This document shows positions 1-8,729 of a stretch of DNA of 64,000 bases, piece by piece (the first letter of the stretch is position 1; every line of letters starts with the position of its first letter). Source of the DNA: Methylobacterium mesophilicum SR1.6/6. GTDB taxonomy: Bacteria > Pseudomonadota > Alphaproteobacteria > Rhizobiales > Beijerinckiaceae. The stretch is taken from contig NZ_CP043538.1 of NCBI RefSeq assembly GCF_000364445.2, forward strand, positions 1,867,612-1,931,611. The letters run 5' to 3'. The notes beneath the pieces are model-generated. The model was not told where the DNA came from and ran no database searches. It worked only from the letters and a program-made list of their open reading frames with translations. The position numbers and the translations under genes were made by a program.

Positions 1-1
1 G

Positions 2-784
2 GCCGTGGGCCGCCACGCCGAGGCCGAGGCGCTGATGCGCACCATCGAGGCGGAGGCCGCCCGCGGTGCGCCCCTGCCACCGGCCGCCGCGCTGGCGCCG
101 GTGCCGCAGCTCGGTCTCGCCGCCCTGTTCCGGCCGCCGCTGCTGTCGCGGCTTCTGCTGGGCTGCCTGTGCCTCGTGGTGATCAACACGCTGCTCTACG
201 GCTTCGTGACGTGGCTGCCGACCTTCTTCATCCGGCAGGGCCTCTCGGTGGCGACCTCCTTCGGCTACGCGCTGCTGATGGGCCTCGGAGCGCCGGTGGG
301 GAGCGCCATCGGCGCGCTGACCGCCGACCGCTGGGGCCGGAAGCCGACGATCATCGGCGCCTCGGCGGCCGCCATCCTGTTCGGCATCCTCTACCCGATG
401 ACGTCGGATCCGGTCCTGCTGCCGCTCGTCGGCTTCGGCCTGACGGTGCCGATCTACGTGCTGGTGGCGCTGCTCTTCGGGATCTACATCCCCGAGTTGT
501 TCCCCACTGAGGTGCGGCTGCGGGCGTCGGGCCTGTGCAACACGGTCGGGCGCGGGGCGACGATCGTGACGCCCTTCCTGGTCGTGAGCTTGTTCGAGGC
601 CTACGGCATCGCGGGCGTGACCGGCCTGATGATCGGGCTCCTGGCCATTCAGATCGTGGCGGTCGCCGTGTTCGGCGTCGAGCCGCGCCGCCAGAGCCTG
701 GAGAGCCTGGAGCCCGGCCTCGCGCCGGCCGAGGACGGCGCGGGTTCCGGGGCACGCAGCGCGGTGCCGCGCCCGATCGCCTGA
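2..784 (+). CDS. MFS transporter, C-terminal part (gene begins before the window)
   Basis: This is the C-terminal half of a major facilitator superfamily permease; the reading frame is open to the left edge, so the start lies outside. About six hydrophobic segments are visible. A loop reading ADRWGRKPT is the classic MFS motif A (D-R-x-G-R-R/K) at the start of the second six-helix bundle, and a PELFPTEVR stretch is typical of the sugar and aromatic-acid transporter branch. The tail after the last helix is short, Pro/Ala-rich and probably cytoplasmic. The substrate cannot be read from this part. It ends about 100 bases before an exported hydrolase on the same strand. Confidence 0.85.
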   Translation, partial: AVGRHAEAEALMRTIEAEAARGAPLPPAAALAPVPQLGLAALFRPPLLSRLLLGCLCLVVINTLLYGFVTWLPTFFIRQGLSVATSFGYALLMGLGAPVGSAIGALTADRWGRKPTIIGASAAAILFGILYPMTSDPVLLPLVGFGLTVPIYVLVALLFGIYIPELFPTEVRLRASGLCNTVGRGATIVTPFLVVSLFEAYGIAGVTGLMIGLLAIQIVAVAVFGVEPRRQSLESLEPGLAPAEDGAGSGARSAVPRPIA

Positions 785-888
785 GCGCCGCCACGGGCTT
801 TTGCCGTCCCGGCGCCGCGCGGCGCTCCGGAACGGTGGCGGGGTTCGGCCCGCGGGACGCATCAACACGTTCGAAGGCGAGACTTCCG

Positions 889-2004
889 ATGCGCACACCA
901 CACCGCAGGCCTCTGGGCTGGGTCCTGGCCGCCGCCCTGTTGGTCGCCGGCCTGTCGCCCTCCGCGGCGCACGGACCGAACGACCCGCCGCATCGGCTGG
1001 AGCCGCTCGGCGACCTGCCCCTGGAGAGCGGCGAGACCATCCGGGACTTCGCGATCTCCTACGTCACCCACGGGACGCTGAACGCCGACAAGTCCAACGC
1101 GATCCTGATGACGACGGCGATTGGCGGCAACCATCACCGGATCGACTTCCTCATCGGTCCCGGCAAGGGCCTCGACACCGACAAGTACTTCGTCATCGCC
1201 ACCGACGCGATCGGCAACGGCCTGTCCACGAGCCCGAGCAACAGCGCGAGCCAGCACGGCACCGCCTTCCCACACTTCACCATCCGCGACATGGTGGAGA
1301 GCCAGAAGCGGCTCCTCGACCGCCTCGGGATCACCCATCTGGTGGCGGTGGCGGGCGCCTCGATGGGCGGCATGCAGGCTTTGCAATGGGGCGTGAGCCA
1401 CCCGGGCTTCATGGACGCCCTGGTGGCGCTCACCCCGATGGCGCGCACCGCCCCGTGGTCGATCGCCGTCAACGAGGCGACCCGCAAGGCGCTGATGCTC
1501 GACCCCGCCTTCAAGGACGGCGCCTACGACCGGCAGCCCGAGCAGGGCTGGCGGCTCCGCGCCGACATCCTGCAGGTGCTGGCCGCCCGGACGCCGGAGG
1601 CCCTGCGCCGCATCGCTCCGCAGCCTCTCGAGATCCTGCCCTGGATGCGCGCCCAGGAGGAGGCGGTGCTGAAGGCCGGCTTCGACGCCAACGACTGGAT
1701 TGCCCAGACCTGGGCCTACGACCGCCACGATATCGGCCAGACCCCCGGCTTCGGCGGCGATGTCCGGAAGGCGCTCGCCGCGATCCGGGCCCGCACGCTG
1801 ATCCTCACCGGCGGCAACCTCGACCTGTACAATCCGGTCGAGGAGGCGCGCGAGGCCGGCGCCTTCATCCCGCAGGCGAGCGTCGTCGCCGTGCCGTCCG
1901 TGCAGGGCCACACCACGGCCACGGCGACCAAGGCCGCGGACGTGGAGTTTATGAACCGGACGGTCCGGGATTTCCTGGACGCGGGCGCGCCGTGCGCCCG
2001 CTGA
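889..2004 (+). CDS. Exported alpha/beta hydrolase of the homoserine O-acetyltransferase (MetX-like) fold
   Basis: A protein of 371 residues with an N-terminal signal peptide (RRPLGWVLAAALLVAGL followed by an AHG cleavage area). The body is an alpha/beta hydrolase related to MetX. The nucleophile elbow GASMGGMQALQW puts the catalytic serine near residue 158. An Asp in the LTGGNLDLY segment and a His in the VQGHTTATA segment complete the triad. Cytoplasmic MetX enzymes make O-acetylhomoserine and have no signal peptide, so this copy probably acts on another ester or acyl group in the periplasm. The ATG at 889 was chosen because it opens the signal peptide; the frame extends further upstream without signal-like sequence. 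The next hydrolase starts 20 bases downstream. Confidence 0.8.
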   Translation: MRTPHRRPLGWVLAAALLVAGLSPSAAHGPNDPPHRLEPLGDLPLESGETIRDFAISYVTHGTLNADKSNAILMTTAIGGNHHRIDFLIGPGKGLDTDKYFVIATDAIGNGLSTSPSNSASQHGTAFPHFTIRDMVESQKRLLDRLGITHLVAVAGASMGGMQALQWGVSHPGFMDALVALTPMARTAPWSIAVNEATRKALMLDPAFKDGAYDRQPEQGWRLRADILQVLAARTPEALRRIAPQPLEILPWMRAQEEAVLKAGFDANDWIAQTWAYDRHDIGQTPGFGGDVRKALAAIRARTLILTGGNLDLYNPVEEAREAGAFIPQASVVAVPSVQGHTTATATKAADVEFMNRTVRDFLDAGAPCAR

Positions 2005-2023
2005 GACAGCGAGGGATCAGGCG

Positions 2024-3076
2024 ATGATCGGACAGACGGCGATCGCGCTCGGCGCGGCTCTGACGGCGCTCGCCGCCGGGCCCGCCGCGGCGCAGCAGCA
2101 GGCCGCGCCGCTGCAGGTTCCGGCCAAGTCCGTGCCGGTGCCCGCCGATGTCAGCCCGCAGATGGGCAAGATCATCGGCATGCCGCTGCGGACGAACTGG
2201 GACATCCACCCGAAGGACGGCGCGGCCTGGAAGCCCGTCGCCGAGGCCGGTGCCGAGGCGCTCCGGAAGCTCGTCCCCGGCATGATCGAGCGCCTGCACG
2301 TCAAGGTCGAGCGCGCGACGATCGACGGGGTGCGGGCCTTCATCGTGACCCCCGAGGTCGTCCCGCCGGAGAACCGCGACCGGGTCCTCGTCCACGTCCA
2401 CAGCGGCTGCTACGTGCTCAACCCCGGCGAGGCCGGCCTGCCGGAGGCGCTGTTCATGGCCGGGTTCGGCCATTTCAAGGTGGTCTCGGTCGACTACCGC
2501 ATGCCGCCGGAGGCCGTCTATCCGGCCGCCCACGACGACGCCATGACGGTCTGGAAGGCCGTGACGCGGACGACGGACCCGCGCAAGACCGCGATCTTCG
2601 GCACCTCGGCCGGCGGCGCACTGACCCTCGCCCTGGTGCTGCGGGCGAAGCGTGAGGGGCTGCCGCTCCCCGCCGCCATCGCACCCGGCACGCCGATGTC
2701 GGACACCACCAAGGTCGGCGACAGCTTCGTGACGAACGCCATGCTCGACAACGTGCTCGTCTCGCCGGACGGCTTCTGCGACGACGGCGCCAAGGTCTAT
2801 GCGGACGGTCACGACCTCAAGGACCCGATGCTCTCGCCCGTCTACGGCGACTTCAAGGGCTTTCCACCCGCCATCCTGACCACCGGTACCCGCGATCTGC
2901 TGCTCTCGAACACCGTGCGCGTGCATCGCAAGCTGCGCGAGGCCGGCGTGGAGGCCTTCCTTCAGGTCGGGGAAGGGCAGTCCCACGCCCAGTATATCCG
3001 GGACGACACCGCGCCGGAGACGCGGGCGGTGTTCGAAGAGATCGCGCGCTTCTTCGACAAGCATCTGGACCGCTAG
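2024..3076 (+). CDS. Exported alpha/beta hydrolase, hormone-sensitive-lipase/acetyl-esterase type
   Basis: A protein of 350 residues with a signal peptide ending near AAAQQQA. It has the alpha/beta hydrolase fold-3 pattern: an oxyanion-loop segment VHVHSGCYV (the family normally has HGGG, here altered to H-S-G-C), the nucleophile motif GTSAGG with Ser near residue 195, an Asp in TGTRDLLL and a His in GQSHAQY. These residues support a short-chain esterase or lipase acting outside the cytoplasm. It follows the MetX-like hydrolase by 20 bases and is probably cotranscribed, so the pair may process an acylated substrate taken up by the nearby MFS permease. That link is inference. The gene marks the last intact DNA before the decayed island. 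Confidence 0.8.
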   Translation: MIGQTAIALGAALTALAAGPAAAQQQAAPLQVPAKSVPVPADVSPQMGKIIGMPLRTNWDIHPKDGAAWKPVAEAGAEALRKLVPGMIERLHVKVERATIDGVRAFIVTPEVVPPENRDRVLVHVHSGCYVLNPGEAGLPEALFMAGFGHFKVVSVDYRMPPEAVYPAAHDDAMTVWKAVTRTTDPRKTAIFGTSAGGALTLALVLRAKREGLPLPAAIAPGTPMSDTTKVGDSFVTNAMLDNVLVSPDGFCDDGAKVYADGHDLKDPMLSPVYGDFKGFPPAILTTGTRDLLLSNTVRVHRKLREAGVEAFLQVGEGQSHAQYIRDDTAPETRAVFEEIARFFDKHLDR

Positions 3077-3110
3077 GGCACCATCCGAGCGTGATGAAAC
3101 GGCTGGCGAG

Positions 3111-3510
3111 GTGAAGGGTTGGTCGGCGAAGGAGAGCGCCAGTCGGTGGTGTGAGCGCTTCGCCCGTGAGGGCCACGTCGCGTCCAACCCGATGGGCGGC
3201 GATCAGCGCTCGCACCGGATCAAGGTGCAGGCCGCTCCGATCGTCTCCCTCTACGAGGCGCAGCCCGGCATCGACCTGCCACGAACTCCGTGCGGCTCTG
3301 GCCGAGCATGGCATCTGCGTGGCCCAGAGTAGCCTCTCGCGCTCCTGCAGGCGCCACGGCATTTCGCGAAACAAAGTACGGGCCACGCGGCCGAGCAGGA
3401 CCGGGAGGACATGAGAGCTGCGCGCGATCCGGGTCGAGGGCGAACCCGCCCTCGACCCGGATCGCCTCGTGTTCATCAACGAGACCGCAGCCAACGCCGC
3501 CATGGCCCGA
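3111..3510 (+). pseudogene. IS630-family transposase remnant
   Basis: The N-terminal helix-turn-helix part of an IS630 transposase can be read across several frames: SASRWCERFAREGHV and GGDQRSHRIK first, then HELRAALAEHGICVAQ after an extra base near 3278, then PALDPDRLVFINETAAN after another shift near 3400. The last piece is the first catalytic Asp/Glu region of the DDE domain. The rest of the catalytic domain is absent. The element is dead and its right side is replaced by a recombinase fragment on the other strand. Confidence 0.7.
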
Positions 3511-3735
3511 CTACGGACACAACCGCTGCTGCCGAGGTCGCCGATCCTGAGCGTGACGAGATCGCAACCTCGCAGCTTACTATCAATGGCAAGGTCGAGC
3601 ATCGCCCGATCGCGCATGCCCTGTTCGCGGTCGAGCCAGAACCGGATGGCCCAGACCTGCTGAGGCTTGAGGGGGCGCTTAGCGCCGAGCTTGCGGCCCG
3701 CGTTCCAGGCCAGCCGTCCTTTCGTGGCGGATCAT
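3505..3735 (-). pseudogene. Tyrosine recombinase, N-terminal fragment
   Basis: On the minus strand a frame reads KGRLAWNAGRKLGAKRPLKP, then VWAIRFWLDRE and RDRAMLDLAIDSKLRGCDLV. This matches my recall of the N-terminal region of a small site-specific integrase family common in alphaproteobacterial genomes. It fades after SGCVRSRAMA and runs into the IS630 relic, so the catalytic C-terminal domain with the Arg-His-Arg-Tyr residues is missing. I see no plausible start codon. It is a truncated scar of an earlier insertion. Confidence 0.6.
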
Positions 3736-3756
3736 CTGCAGCGTGTCCCATTGTCT

Positions 3757-3793
3757 GTCTCCTCGCCGGCTCATGCCGACAAGGCGAGGAGAC
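3757..3793. repeat. Perfect 11-bp inverted repeat
   Basis: GTCTCCTCGCC at 3757-3767 is followed by 15 bases and its exact reverse complement at 3783-3793. It lies between the recombinase fragment and uncoded DNA. It could be a transcription terminator without a T-tract or the end of a lost mobile element. A smaller repeat, GGCATAAG with CTTATGCC, follows within about 60 bases. Confidence 0.5.
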
Positions 3794-4112
3794 ACCCGAA
3801 CCGATGCTCCGGAGATGGGTGGCATAAGCAGACGTTCCGCAGGCGACTTATGCCAGCCGCCTAGCGCGACGAGAGTGCTCCTTCAAAGCAGCCGCTCGTC
3901 AGGTGTCCGGCAACTTCGGCTCGTGATCAAACGCGCTTCGCGGCTACGTTCGCTCTGGGGTGTCGGCTGCCGAGATGCGGATGGCCTGAGGAGTTACCCG
4001 AGGCGAACTTTAGTCCAGGGCTCACGAGGGGGATCAGAACCTTCCGAGTGGGAAAGCATTAAATGCCGTGGCGCGGCCAAAAGCGCTGCTGCGCGTTCCA
4101 GGCCTGTCATCG
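3794..4112. other. Stretch without recognisable gene
   Basis: No coding signal is convincing on either strand. Short frames lack ribosome sites and show mixed codon use. Apart from a small inverted repeat near 3824-3856, I see no promoter, RNA or repeat that I can name. Confidence 0.4.
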
Positions 4113-4997
4113 TCACAAAACAGCAGTCATCGTATTCGCATAGAGGAGCCCGCATGACGTGGTGAATTTAGCGGAGTGCGACGCAAGCGTCGCTAGGCGC
4201 ACGGCTCGTGTCGCGCGAGAGCGACTATAGACGCTTGATGCACGCGATAGGTGTATTCGTGAAATACGAAACCCAAGCATCCGCTGGAAATGTCTCAGCC
4301 CATTTGGCAATTCTGCCGGGCTGCGCGTGTCAACCAAATACCGCACCTTATGATTGGACAGTCGCTCAACTACGGCTTGATGAAGTATATATCGAGCATC
4401 TGAATGCTGTTGGGCCTTTCCAAGGGAAATGAATTTCTGGAGAAGAGCAAATTCCCCGTCGGTCGGTGTAATGGCAACCGTTAGTGGCTCACCATTCTCG
4501 TCGAATGCTGCGGTCCACAAACCAAATCCTACCAGTGCGACGCAATCCGCGCGATCATTCCGGTGAAGTTGACTGCAATTATTTCTTTCTGCCCGATTGA
4601 CTAACTCAGACAGATATTTCTGCTGCTTTAAATCAGTAACTTCTCGACATGTGACGCCTGATTTCAATGCAGAACGCACTTTTCTGCGAAGCGTTTGCTT
4701 GCTTGAGCCCAAGCTATATTCAGATGAGATCGGGGGTATCGACAGGACGCAGGCTCCTGTTTTGCCCAAGCGAAATAATTTTGCCAAGCAAATCCGCTCT
4801 AATGATTCTCTGATGGCGATCCCTTCAGGGCCGTCACTCAAGGAGGCTTGTAGGGGCGGAAGTCTATACATGCATCTTACGGCCTGCAGGGTCAGCCTTA
4901 GATGCGCTGCAAGGTAGAATGGAATTTTTAGATTGGATTTATTGGCGCTTTCCCAAAAATCGGAGAGCCATTTCTCACAAAACTCAACCGTCATCAT
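4113..4997 (-). CDS. Hypothetical protein, possible GNAT/FemAB-like acyltransferase
   Basis: An intact 294-residue protein with clearly lower GC than its surroundings. It has no signal peptide. Three features resemble the FemAB or GNAT acyltransferase fold: a basic helix TLRRKVRSALKSG, a strand-turn-strand AAFDENGEPLTVAI, and a late segment LRHFQRMLGFRISRI resembling the phrase 'followed by a GFR strand' typical of such enzymes. No acetyl-CoA loop is clear, so this is only a fold-level guess. Two adjacent ATG codons begin the frame. Its base composition and position between mobile-element scars suggest recent acquisition, for instance as a polysaccharide- or peptide-modifying enzyme. Confidence 0.5.
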   Translation of the reverse strand: MMTVEFCEKWLSDFWESANKSNLKIPFYLAAHLRLTLQAVRCMYRLPPLQASLSDGPEGIAIRESLERICLAKLFRLGKTGACVLSIPPISSEYSLGSSKQTLRRKVRSALKSGVTCREVTDLKQQKYLSELVNRAERNNCSQLHRNDRADCVALVGFGLWTAAFDENGEPLTVAITPTDGEFALLQKFISLGKAQQHSDARYILHQAVVERLSNHKVRYLVDTRSPAELPNGLRHFQRMLGFRISRIHLSRASSVYSRSRATRAVRLATLASHSAKFTTSCGLLYANTMTAVL

Positions 4998-5295
4998 TCT
5001 TCACGCCGTCGCTCACGGATTCGTGATATGAGTCGCCGAGATGAGGTCCATTGTCAATCGTGTTGCGTATTTGCTACTGCGCCACACACCGCTTAGGGTA
5101 GACTAAAGCAACCTCATTGCCAATGATCATAACTAATGCTGCTAAGGCGATTATTAGATATTTTTTTTAATATTTTGATACTGATGCTATCGATTCATGT
5201 AAATTTGCAGCATATGTCGTCGACATCGTCTTGAATGGACCGAACCGCATCGCTTGCGTTGCTGTGTGGAGAATAATGACCGGATGAATTTGTCT
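4998..5295. other. AT-rich stretch without recognisable gene
   Basis: The stretch around 5040-5190 is very AT-rich, with a run of T near 5160, in contrast to the GC-rich chromosome. No coding frame has a start with a ribosome site. It probably holds the promoter of the leftward gene at 4997 and otherwise belongs to foreign DNA. Confidence 0.4.
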
Positions 5296-5583
5296 TCACT
5301 GGGAATGAATCTCCAAGAGGTCCTTTTGTCGCTTGGCGTGGTGGAAAATCGATTGGGTAAGCGCTGATGCGTCGATAGCGCGTGCCCCCTGGGAGCCGAT
5401 CTGCGCAATCCCATAACCTTCGCGCTGTCCGTCCGCCACGCCCTTGAGGCTGGCGACATCGGCGGATTGCACGCTGGCCAGACCGAATTCGCTCGATCCT
5501 GCTTCGGGTCGAGACTGGCCGCGGAGACCGGATGCCTGCTTCGAGCCATTCGCGGAACTACCTTGGCCTTGCGATGGGTCGCC
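5296..5583 (-). pseudogene. 3' end of a gene cut by the IS256-family insertion
   Basis: A frame of about 95 codons runs from the IS boundary to a TGA at 5296. It is rich in Gly, Ser and Gln at first, then has a coherent segment (SADVASLKGVADGQREGYGI, then IDASALTQSIFHHAK). I do not recognise the family. It has no start codon outside the insertion, and its upstream half is not found beyond the other end of the element, so the insertion was followed by a deletion or the half was lost. Confidence 0.45.
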
Positions 5584-7011
5584 GGTCGTGTCCCCTGGCG
5601 TGGTGTAGCTCGCTGAGAGGCACCACGATCACCGGCTTGGGCCGGGAGGATCAGGCTGCCAGGGTGGGCAGGCTGACGAGAGGATCATCGCCGATTAGGG
5701 CGATGCTTTCCAGAGTGATGTAACGGGCTCGCTGAACGGCCCATTCGCCGTCCTGTTCCAGCAGGATCGCGCCCACAAGGCGGGTGATGGCCGCCTCATT
5801 GGGGAAGATGCCGACGACCTTGGTCCGGCGCTTAATCTCGTTGTTCAGGCGCTCCAGCGGGTTCGTGCTGTGGAGCTTGACCCGGTGTGCGGCCGGGAAG
5901 CCCATGTAGGCCAGCACGTCCGGCTCGGCTTCGTCCATCAGCGCTTCGAGCTTGGGGACCTTGGGCCGGAGTTGATCGGCGACGCGCCGCCACTGGAGCC
6001 GGGCCGCCTCGGCGTCATCCTGGGCGAACGCCGTGGCGATGAAGGCGGAGACGACACGCCGCCCGCTGCGCCCGGCATGGGCGAGCACGTTGCGCATGAA
6101 GTGGACACGGCAGCGCTGCTAGGTCGCGTTCATGACCTTGGCCACTGACCCTTGATGCCCTCGTGCGCGTCCGAGATGACCAGCTTCACGCCGCGCAGCC
6201 CCCGGTGAGCGAGCTTGCGGAGAAAGTCCGTCCAGAATGTCTCGGCTTCGGAGGGGCCGACATCCATGCCGAGCACCTCGCGACGGCCGTCGCCGTTGAC
6301 ACCCACTGCCACGATCACGGCGACAGAGACGATGCGGCCGTCTTGGCGCACCCTCCCGTAGGTCGCATCGATCCAGAGGTAGGGCCACCCGCCCTCGATG
6401 GGCCAGTCGAGGAACGCGCCCACGCGCTCGTCGATCTCCTGGCAGAGCCGGCTGACTTGGCTCTTCGACACGCCGGTGCCGCCCATGGCTTGGACCAAGT
6501 CGTCCACGGACCGGGTCGAGATGCCCTGAATGTCGGCCTCCTGGATCACAAGCCGTGAGCGCCTTCTCGGCCATGCGTCGCGGTTCCAGGAAGCCCGGAA
6601 AGTAGCTGCCCTTGCGCAGCTTCGGAATGCGCGGCTCGACCGTGCCGGCGCGCGTCTGCCAGTCACGGTCGCGATAGCCGTTGCGCTGGACCAGCTGCTC
6701 GGCGCTCTTCTCGCCGTGGGCCGCGCCGGTCAGGCCGCCGACCTCCAACTCCATCAGCCGCTCGGCCTTGAAGCCGATCATTTCGCGCAGCAGATCGGCG
6801 TCGGCGCTCTTCTCCATCAGCCCGCGCAGGGTCATCATCTCGTCGGTCATCGGGGGTCTCTCGGGTTCGAGGTTGGTGCTCGCAACCCGACCCTACCCGG
6901 CAACCGCCGATGACCACCCCGCGAGAGATCCCGCCTGCTACAGCGCTGTGAACGGCGCGCTGGCGGGCTCTCTCGCTACCGGCGAGATACACCACCGCCC
7001 GGGACACGACC
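5584..7011 (-). mobile_element. IS256-family insertion sequence, inactive
   Basis: The element is about 1.43 kb. Imperfect terminal inverted repeats begin GGTCGTGTCCC at 5584 and as its reverse complement at 7011, with a second matching block GTGGTGTA further in; about 23 of 28 bases match. Between them lies one transposase gene on the minus strand, disrupted by two frameshifts and a stop. No 8-9 bp target duplication is visible at the two flanks (GGGTCGCC on the left, AAGACCTA on the right), which suggests later rearrangement. Confidence 0.75.
5651..6850 (-). pseudogene. IS256-family (Mutator-type) transposase, frameshifted
   Basis: The full 400-residue transposase is recognisable in three pieces. 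The N-terminal part (from [14 protein letters not shown] to AEKALTA) shifts frame near 6555. The middle part has the DDE core [14 protein letters not shown] and [10 protein letters not shown], then shifts again near 6140. A TAG at 6119-6121 replaces the expected Trp. The C-terminal part is intact, with [15 protein letters not shown] carrying the catalytic Glu, and reaches a stop at 5651. Each break is a single-base event, so inactivation is fairly recent or the bases are misread. Confidence 0.8.
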
Positions 7012-7063
7012 AAGACCTACGACTGGGTTAGGTGGTCTTCTGCCCGTCGACTTTCTGACATAA

Positions 7064-7497
7064 GACCGCCAAGCGGAAGCGCGGCGGCACTTCGAGCACC
7101 GGTTCCCCGACACCGTCGAGCTTCATGCAGAAGCTGACTTCTACCGCGAGCGGGGCAAGCTCACCTTGCCGCCTTCCAGCTGCATCAGGCGACGGAGCGG
7201 CACTACCGCTGTGTCCTGCTGGTGCTGACGCTCTACAGCCCAAAGCTGCACCGCCTGGACCGCTTGCGCTCGCAGGCCGAAAGCCTGAATGCCCGTTCGA
7301 CCGCGGCATGGCCACGCGACACGAAGTTCGCGCGGCGCTGTTTCGCCCGGCTCAACCGCACTTATGTCGAAGCTCGCTACGCACCACACTACGAGATTAC
7401 GAGCGAGGAGCTAGCTTGGCTGACGGATCGGGTCGATAGTTTAAGCTGCGTCATCGAATCTATTTGCCCTACTAACTTCAGTGCATCGCCAAAATGA
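7064..7497 (+). pseudogene. HEPN-domain protein remnant
   Basis: The C-terminal HEPN region of a nucleotidyltransferase/HEPN-type protein can be read as HFEHRFPDTVELHAEADFYR, then, after one missing base near 7167, AFQLHQATERHYRCVLLVLT and LAWLTDRVDSL. The end includes ARYAPHYEITSEEL, a typical HEPN late segment. A TAA just upstream near 7061 and the lack of a nucleotidyltransferase domain show that the N-terminal half is gone. HEPN proteins of this kind are usually toxin or nucleic-acid-cleaving partners; here it is a scar beside the IS256 element. Confidence 0.65.
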
Positions 7498-7516
7498 CCT
7501 TATCAAAAAGGCAGTT

Positions 7517-7930
7517 TTATTTGGCAGGATTTGAATTTTGCCAGTGGTCTCCAATTTTCACTTCTCTTTGCACCGTAACTTTATATCTGCAATTTTCATC
7601 TCCGAAAACTATGTTTATCGATTTGTTGTGGTGATCAACATTATAATGCTCGTATATGTCAGAGCTTCGACCTGCATGTTTCAAAGTAATGCCACTATCA
7701 GAGGTGCGGTAAATCCCTTCCTTTGCGAAGCATTTGACTTCTTTTTCATTTTCAAATCCTGCACCCGAAGTAATCACAAGGCGATCTTTGTATATCTCTT
7801 TTGTCCATTTTGTGCTTAATTCAAGATCTTCATCCGAAATTTTCGTATTTGGAATGTATACTTCTACTGTGTCGCCAAGTGCAACGGTTGTTATGAGCGC
7901 GGCGCTTAAAAATACGGGGGCAAGTTTCAT
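7517..7930 (-). CDS. Small exported protein of unknown function
   Basis: A protein of 137 residues starting MKLAPVFLSAALITTVALG, a clear signal peptide, so it is probably periplasmic or secreted. The frame opens further upstream, but the ATG at 7930 gives the signal peptide directly. Two cysteines (in KCFAKE and ENCRYK) could form a disulfide. I do not recognise the domain. The gene is much more AT-rich than the chromosome average. It sits among mobile-element remains and could be a small lysozyme-inhibitor-like or immunity-like protein; that is a guess from size and signal only. Confidence 0.55.
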   Translation of the reverse strand: MKLAPVFLSAALITTVALGDTVEVYIPNTKISDEDLELSTKWTKEIYKDRLVITSGAGFENEKEVKCFAKEGIYRTSDSGITLKHAGRSSDIYEHYNVDHHNKSINIVFGDENCRYKVTVQREVKIGDHWQNSNPAK

Positions 7931-8036
7931 TTCAAATTTCTCGCTGATTTGACGCACTAAGTCATGCTCTTGTGCGGACGCGCTCAGCCTGTTCAAAAGA
8001 CTGGGCGCTTCTTTGGCTAAGCGCCGCGATTAACCG

Positions 8037-8729
8037 TTATTCCATCCCGGCAGTTCCATCTGGATTTGTGACAGGTTTGGCTGTGATATATGTACCAGGG
8101 GTCGAGGGAGATGCCTGAAAGGTGCCTTTCGCTGTCTTAAAATCGATGATGCCGTCCGTATATATTGACCTATCTGCGTTTCGACCGTAGCCGTTTCCAC
8201 TCAAGATTACGGCACCAAAATTGAGATCTCCAAATTCTAGTTGCTTTGGATTGCTTGTAAACGCGTTTGCATAATCAGAGTCTGATACCGGTGATGCGCT
8301 GAACTGGGGTGAGCTATCTCCGCCGGTTCCGACTTGAGTTGGCCCTTGACCACCTCCGCCAACACCAGGTGTGGATTCACCCCCATTGCCTCCAGGGGGG
8401 ATCCGCCGCCATTCGATGGATCGCCAGGGTTCTCCGAGCCCGGACCGACTGAAATGGGCGGCAAAGTTATAGATCGACCTGGATTTATACCTCCTTCGTC
8501 GGTTACATCATGCGCCGAAACCAAATATAGCCTATTTGCTGCAGCTATATCTTGGTTTTGGGCGCTTGTATGTGGCTCTCCGGAATTATTGGGACTTTTA
8601 ATATTTAAAACTGCAGCGCTCTGCTGCGGTGTAAGGTTGTGCCTTGATCTTGGGTCTGGAGATCGGCGAATTCGCGATGATGTCGGAACTTCCAATTCGA
8701 TATCTTTTTTCTTCCTTCGTAAAAGACAT
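8037..8729 (-). pseudogene. Hypothetical Pro/Gly-rich protein split by two homopolymer frameshifts
   Basis: Three overlapping frames read as one protein of about 230 residues. ATG at 8729 gives MSFTKEEK. One A too many in a run of six (8705-8710 on the plus strand as T) shifts into DIELEVPTSSRIRRSP. One C too few in a run of six (8395-8400, plus-strand G) shifts into PGGNGGESTPGVGGGGQG and then a folded-looking tail QLEFGDLNFGAVILSGNGYG and GTYITAKPVTNPDGT. The TAA is at 8037-8039. The family is unknown. Either the gene is decaying, is phase-variable through homopolymers, or the two runs are miscounted. Confidence 0.45.

Noticed and set aside
535..888. Upstream extension of the MetX-like hydrolase
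   Set aside because: The added residues overlap the MFS gene in another frame and hide the clear signal peptide that begins at 889.
3077..3110. Second copy of the tRNA-Ser 3' end as the far attachment site
   Set aside because: No match to the tRNA end was found here or elsewhere in the island by eye.
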